The notes under the pieces were generated by a model. That model ran no database searches, was not told where the DNA came from, and worked only from the letters and a program-made list of their open reading frames with translations. Below, in pieces: positions 5,665 through 9,122 of a stretch of 9,122 bases of DNA. The translations under genes were made by a program, and so were the position numbers. The DNA comes from Bacteroidota bacterium (lineage in GTDB: Bacteria > Bacteroidota > Bacteroidia > Chitinophagales > Chitinophagaceae). Location of the stretch: NCBI GenBank assembly GCA_023392185.1, contig JAEVZP010000192.1, forward strand, positions 1 through 9,122, in the 5' to 3' direction. The first letter of the stretch is position 1. Each line of letters begins with the position of its first letter.

Positions 5665-7740
5665 TTGTCTGTAGTCTTAAGCCTTTTATCCTCCTGGCTT
5701 CATATTGAGCGGCTACGCCTTACTTTCGGGCTGATGTCCGTCTTGCTGTGGATTCTTGCTTTTGGAAGCGCCCTCGTTGCCGGGTGGCTCGTCTTCCGTT
5801 CCGATACCCGTAAAGGCATGCCACGCCCGTGGCTCACCGCTGCGCTGCGCAGCCTTTTGTGGCTGCTCGTCTGGATCTTGCTGCTTTCCCCTACCCTTCC
5901 ATTCCGGCAGTCTGAAACACGCCGACAAACGGTGGTGCTCCTGCAGGACGACTCCCGGTCGATTGCCGAAGCGCTGGAGCAGGACACGACAGATTTCCGG
6001 AAAAAACTGCAAGCCCTGGGCAGCGCACTGGGCAAGCAGGTGCGGGTACTTTCCCTTTCCATTGGAAGTGGCATCCGCCAAGACACGCTTTTCCGCTACG
6101 CCGATCCTTTCACCAACCTCTCCGAAGCGCTCGAAGCAGCTGTGTCGCGTTCCGGAAAACGGCAGCCTGCCGCCGTCATCCTTGCTACCGACGGCCGCTA
6201 CAACGCCGGCAGCAATCCGCTATATGCCGGCGTGCCCCTTACCGCACCGGTACACGTGCTCTCGGTAGGCGACACGGCGCTGGAAAAAGACCTGCGTATC
6301 GGCCGTATTTATGCCCCCCGCACCGTTGCCCGTGGCAGCACCTTCGAGGTGCGCGCCGACCTGCTGGCTACCGGGCTGGCCGGCCACGCCACCACCGCCA
6401 CGGTTTCCGGCCCCAACAGCGGCGGCGGCGCTGTTTCCTTTACCGTTTCCGGCGATCGCTTCGACCGGCCCGCATCCTTTACCCTGGCTGCCCCACGCGC
6501 CGGTTTGTATGGTTATACCATCCAACTGCCGGCCGCTCCCGGCGAGCGCAACACGCAAAACAACCGCCGCCGGTTTTATGTAGAAGTGGTGGAATCCAAG
6601 AAAAAAATCCTCCTGGCAGCCGCTGTGCCCCACCCCGATGTGAAAGCCCTGCGCGAGGCGCTCCGCACAGTGGAAAGCTATGACCTGACGGTGCAAACCG
6701 GAACGACGGTCAATCCGGCTGGTTATGATGTGGCTATTCTGCATGGATTGCCCGCGACTACCCTTCCGGCAACCAGCATTCCAACCTGGTTTATCCTGAC
6801 GCCCACGACTTCGGCAAGCGCTTTTAATGCTGCACAGCAGATGGTCGCTCTTGACGGCGGAACCGCGCATTCGCGGTTTTCCTATGCCTTGCCTCCGGCA
6901 ACCGGATTTTCTCTTTTTGTGCCGCCTCCCGGCATGGAAGCCCTCACGGATCGACTGCCTCCGCTCTCGCTTTCGGGTAATAATATTCGCCTCGCCGCCG
7001 ATGCACAAAGCCTGTTCCGGCAGCGGGAAGCCCCCGACCTGCCGCTCTGGGCACTGCGTAGCGGAAAACCTGCCATGGCTGTAACACTTGGCGAAGGTCT
7101 CTGGCGCTGGCGGCTTTCAGAATACCGGCAACGCAAAGAGCAGCGCATTGTGGATGAATGCATCCGGCAGACAGTGACATTTCTGGCAGCTGGTATGGGC
7201 GAGCGGAAGTTTCGGCTGGACATGCCTAAATGGGAATGGAACGACGGCGAAGGTGTGGTCCTCAACGGCTATCTGCTCAACGCGGGCAATCAAAGTGTAA
7301 ACGACGCCGAGGTGAGCGTGACGATTACCGACAGCGCCGGCCGGGCACGTGCTTTCAAAATGGACCGGGTCGGCAGCAGCTACCGGCTTCATATGGGCAT
7401 CCTGCTTCCGGGCAGCTATCGATTTAGCGGCAAGGCAGTGGTGGATGGAAGAACCTACAGCGACGGCGGCGCTTTCGTAGTTGCAGAAATGCCTTTAGAG
7501 CTGCTGCAAACCGGTGCCGACTACCCGTTTTTACAAGCACTCGCCGGGCGGTTCGGGGGCACCGTTCGCCCGTGGCAGCAGGCAGCCGATCTCCTCCAGA
7601 TGCTTCAGGAGACCGATGTACTCAAACCGCGGATCGAAACCGCTGAAACGCCCAGGCCGCTGATCGACTGGAAGTGGATGTTTGTATTGATTCTGGTAGT
7701 TGCCACAGCTGAATGGCTGGTGCGGCGCAGCGGTGAGTAA
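5665..7740 (+). CDS. VWA-domain membrane protein (BatA-like, with glutamine amidotransferase-like fold)
   Basis: This is a 691-residue protein if the TTG at 5665 is the start, or 668 residues from the ATG at 5734, whose product begins directly at helix 1; the choice is open. Helices lie at about 24-44, 58-76 and 670-686. Between helices 2 and 3 a large domain set faces the periplasm. A von Willebrand A domain (about 88-205) carries a complete MIDAS: Asp95-x-Ser97-x-Ser99, Thr150 and Asp176 (TDG). An Ig/CARDB-like segment (about 212-308) follows. Then comes a Rossmann-like stretch (312-515), with KKKILLAAA and GYDVAILHG and ending in GEGLWRWRL (476-484), as in class I amidotransferase-like domains of BatA-neighbourhood proteins. 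A second Ig-like domain (about 520-607) precedes the last helix. No catalytic Cys is visible in the amidotransferase-like part, so it is probably a binding module. Its role is unknown, perhaps envelope scaffolding. The gene stands alone. Confidence 0.85.
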   Translation: MSVVLSLLSSWLHIERLRLTFGLMSVLLWILAFGSALVAGWLVFRSDTRKGMPRPWLTAALRSLLWLLVWILLLSPTLPFRQSETRRQTVVLLQDDSRSIAEALEQDTTDFRKKLQALGSALGKQVRVLSLSIGSGIRQDTLFRYADPFTNLSEALEAAVSRSGKRQPAAVILATDGRYNAGSNPLYAGVPLTAPVHVLSVGDTALEKDLRIGRIYAPRTVARGSTFEVRADLLATGLAGHATTATVSGPNSGGGAVSFTVSGDRFDRPASFTLAAPRAGLYGYTIQLPAAPGERNTQNNRRRFYVEVVESKKKILLAAAVPHPDVKALREALRTVESYDLTVQTGTTVNPAGYDVAILHGLPATTLPATSIPTWFILTPTTSASAFNAAQQMVALDGGTAHSRFSYALPPATGFSLFVPPPGMEALTDRLPPLSLSGNNIRLAADAQSLFRQREAPDLPLWALRSGKPAMAVTLGEGLWRWRLSEYRQRKEQRIVDECIRQTVTFLAAGMGERKFRLDMPKWEWNDGEGVVLNGYLLNAGNQSVNDAEVSVTITDSAGRARAFKMDRVGSSYRLHMGILLPGSYRFSGKAVVDGRTYSDGGAFVVAEMPLELLQTGADYPFLQALAGRFGGTVRPWQQAADLLQMLQETDVLKPRIETAETPRPLIDWKWMFVLILVVATAEWLVRRSGE

Positions 7741-7794
7741 GTATTCTTAAAACTTGTTAAGTCTCTCGTACAAACCACCGATAGACCTGAAAAG
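7741..7794. other. Short convergent gap without a clear terminator
   Basis: Fifty-four bases separate the stops of two convergent genes. The only stem is CTTAA-AACTTG-TTAAG (7746-7761), which is weak and lacks a T-tract. Termination is probably Rho-dependent or occurs inside the opposing gene. Confidence 0.4.
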
Positions 7795-9122
7795 TCATAA
7801 AAGCACTACTTTTTCCGGAAAATCGGCGGCGTGGCGGTACACCAGCGTGCGGATATAGTCGTTGTCGGGCAGCGGGTCCAGGATTTCGCGGAGCTGCTCG
7901 CAGGATTGGGCTTCGATAGCTTCCGGCATATACCCCATGGCACACAGGTTGCCTTTCTGCACCAGAATACAACTGCGCTCGCCCGTTTCCCGGCCAGCGT
8001 CCAGCAAAGCAAAAGAAGGCAGCTGGCTTTGAAGGGCCGTCATCGCTTTTTCTACCCGCGCATTGTAGAAAAAAGGATCCTCAGCACAATACTGCTCGCA
8101 GCCTACTGCCGGCAAGCCTCCCACACAGTCGGCCTCGGGCGCCAGGCCACACAAACGCGGACAGAGGGAAAAATCTTCTGCCAGCCCGCGCAGCCGCCGG
8201 TAACCTTCGTTGAGCGTATTAAAAGAATACAGCGCAGGCGCCACCATCCGGTGTTTTTCTACGGCCAGGCGCAGAAATCCATTCCGGTCTTCATAAGAAA
8301 AAAGCCCAAAACGGGGGTGAAAGCCGCGCTGGCTGCGGTTATGTGACGGCCACAGCCGCCGGATTTCTACGCTTTCCAGAATATGGGCCATCAAATCGGT
8401 GGCAACAGACGTGTAAGAAATGCGGTGGATTTCGCGAAGGAAATCGGCTTTTTGCCGGGAAGTTTTGTTGTTGGAAAAATGGCTCCGAACCCGCTTTTTG
8501 AGGTTCAGCGCCTTGCCTACATACACCGGTTTTCCGGCAGCGTTGTAAAAATAATAGACGCCTGGCGACGGCGGCAGGCCGTCCAGTTCTTCCACCGGAA
8601 CATGCGGCGGCAGGTACTGTTCGCGATTGCGGCCTTTGAGAAGCGCTTTGAGTTCGTCTTTGGAGTCGTGGGCAACCAGGTGCGCAAACAGGCGTGCGGT
8701 AGCTTCGGCATCGCCGAGGGCGCGGTGGCGGTCATTGTGCTCGATGCCCAACTCCGGGCAAATGGAGGCGAGGCCGTAGCGGCGCAGTCCGGGAATCACT
8801 TTCCGGGCGTAGCGAATGGTGCACAACTTGCGGGCTTCGAAGCGATGACCGGCAGCATCAAGGCAGTGTTTTACAAAGGAGTAGTCGAAATTGACGTTGT
8901 GGGCCACAAAGATTTTGCCCCGCAGCATCCCGGCGACGGTTTCGGCAATTTCTTCAAAAGCGGGCGCGTGCGCCACCATTTTATCGGTGATGCCGGTGAG
9001 GCCCTGAATAAAACGCGGAATGGAATATCCCGGGTTGACGAGCGTGTGGTAGGTATCCAGCACCTGCACGCCGTCGTGGATGACAATGGCAATATCGGTG
9101 ATGCCTGCGGCCGATGCATGGC
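7795..9122 (-). CDS. DEDDh exonuclease fused to UvrC/Cho-like GIY-YIG nuclease (5' end beyond window)
   Basis: The frame is open to the right edge. The 441 visible residues begin HASAAGITDIAIVIHDG, which is just after the missing first catalytic motif (Asp-x-Glu) of a DNA polymerase III epsilon-type exonuclease. The GTG at 9069 is therefore not the start. Numbering from the first visible residue, exonuclease motif II is HNVNFDYS (74-81, Asp79) and motif III is HRALGD (132-137, His132, Asp137). A GIY-YIG domain follows: GVYYFY (187-192), PVYVGKA (198-204), KKRVRSHF (208-215), and Glu249 in ILESVEIRR. Then comes a Cys-rich block (320-345) with C-x11-C-x8-C-x3-C spacing, as in the UvrC iron-sulfur region, plus an extra Cys at 324. 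The YNARVEKA pattern follows at 352-359, as in UvrC and Cho. A role in DNA repair is likely. The UvrC C-terminal RNase H-like nuclease is absent. Confidence 0.9.
   Translation of the reverse strand, partial: HASAAGITDIAIVIHDGVQVLDTYHTLVNPGYSIPRFIQGLTGITDKMVAHAPAFEEIAETVAGMLRGKIFVAHNVNFDYSFVKHCLDAAGHRFEARKLCTIRYARKVIPGLRRYGLASICPELGIEHNDRHRALGDAEATARLFAHLVAHDSKDELKALLKGRNREQYLPPHVPVEELDGLPPSPGVYYFYNAAGKPVYVGKALNLKKRVRSHFSNNKTSRQKADFLREIHRISYTSVATDLMAHILESVEIRRLWPSHNRSQRGFHPRFGLFSYEDRNGFLRLAVEKHRMVAPALYSFNTLNEGYRRLRGLAEDFSLCPRLCGLAPEADCVGGLPAVGCEQYCAEDPFFYNARVEKAMTALQSQLPSFALLDAGRETGERSCILVQKGNLCAMGYMPEAIEAQSCEQLREILDPLPDNDYIRTLVYRHAADFPEKVVLL

Noticed and set aside
6220..7008. A 262-codon minus-strand open frame inside the VWA gene
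   Set aside because: The product is low-complexity Gly/Arg-rich without any family pattern. The plus-strand protein explains the sequence.
8871..9119. A minus-strand open frame at the right edge starting with ATG 9119
   Set aside because: It is in a different frame from the exonuclease, whose motifs continue through the same bases up to the window edge.

Overview
The window looks like a chromosomal segment of a Bacteroidota bacterium, probably a free-living one of moderate GC (roughly 50-60% in the genes, judged by eye). Four things point there. There is a textbook Bacteroidota-type promoter (TTG, 20 nt, TAGATTTG) at 712-742. Starts generally lack Shine-Dalgarno motifs and have A/T-rich leaders. 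The protein families are ones common in that phylum (Uma2, DUF2200, lipoprotein amidohydrolase, VWA membrane protein). A REP-like intergenic palindrome also sits at the left edge. Genus cannot be told from the sequence alone.

Layout. 1-80 holds a REP-like hairpin. 165-623 (+) is a GNAT acetyltransferase. 764-958 (+) is a tiny two-helix membrane protein behind a good promoter, possibly with a frameshifted tail. 1091-2351 (+) is a compact three-gene cluster: Uma2-family PD-(D/E)XK nuclease, YdeI/OmpD-associated-like small protein, and DUF2200 protein. It ends in a strong terminator at 2356-2413 that probably also serves the convergent gene. 2444-4159 (-) is a YtcJ-like amidohydrolase with a probable lipoprotein signal. 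4282-5532 (-) is a TetA-like MFS efflux transporter. 5665-7740 (+) is a large three-helix membrane protein with a VWA domain carrying an intact MIDAS motif. 7795-9122 (-), cut by the right edge, is a DEDDh exonuclease fused to a UvrC/Cho-like GIY-YIG nuclease.

Most genes look like independent housekeeping or accessory units. The only convincing operon is Uma2-YdeI-DUF2200, whose last two genes overlap by ATGA. The amidohydrolase and transporter are tandem on the minus strand but 122 bp apart. The transporter and the VWA gene diverge from a shared intergenic region. No tRNA, rRNA, CRISPR array, insertion sequence or clear defence island was seen.

The most unusual signal is not a gene. The palindrome TTCCGGAA occurs nine times in 9.1 kb, always followed by A and seven times as the 10-mer TTTCCGGAAA. 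One copy lies in each of four separate intergenic gaps. It is either a highly iterated palindrome of this genome or a protein-binding site.
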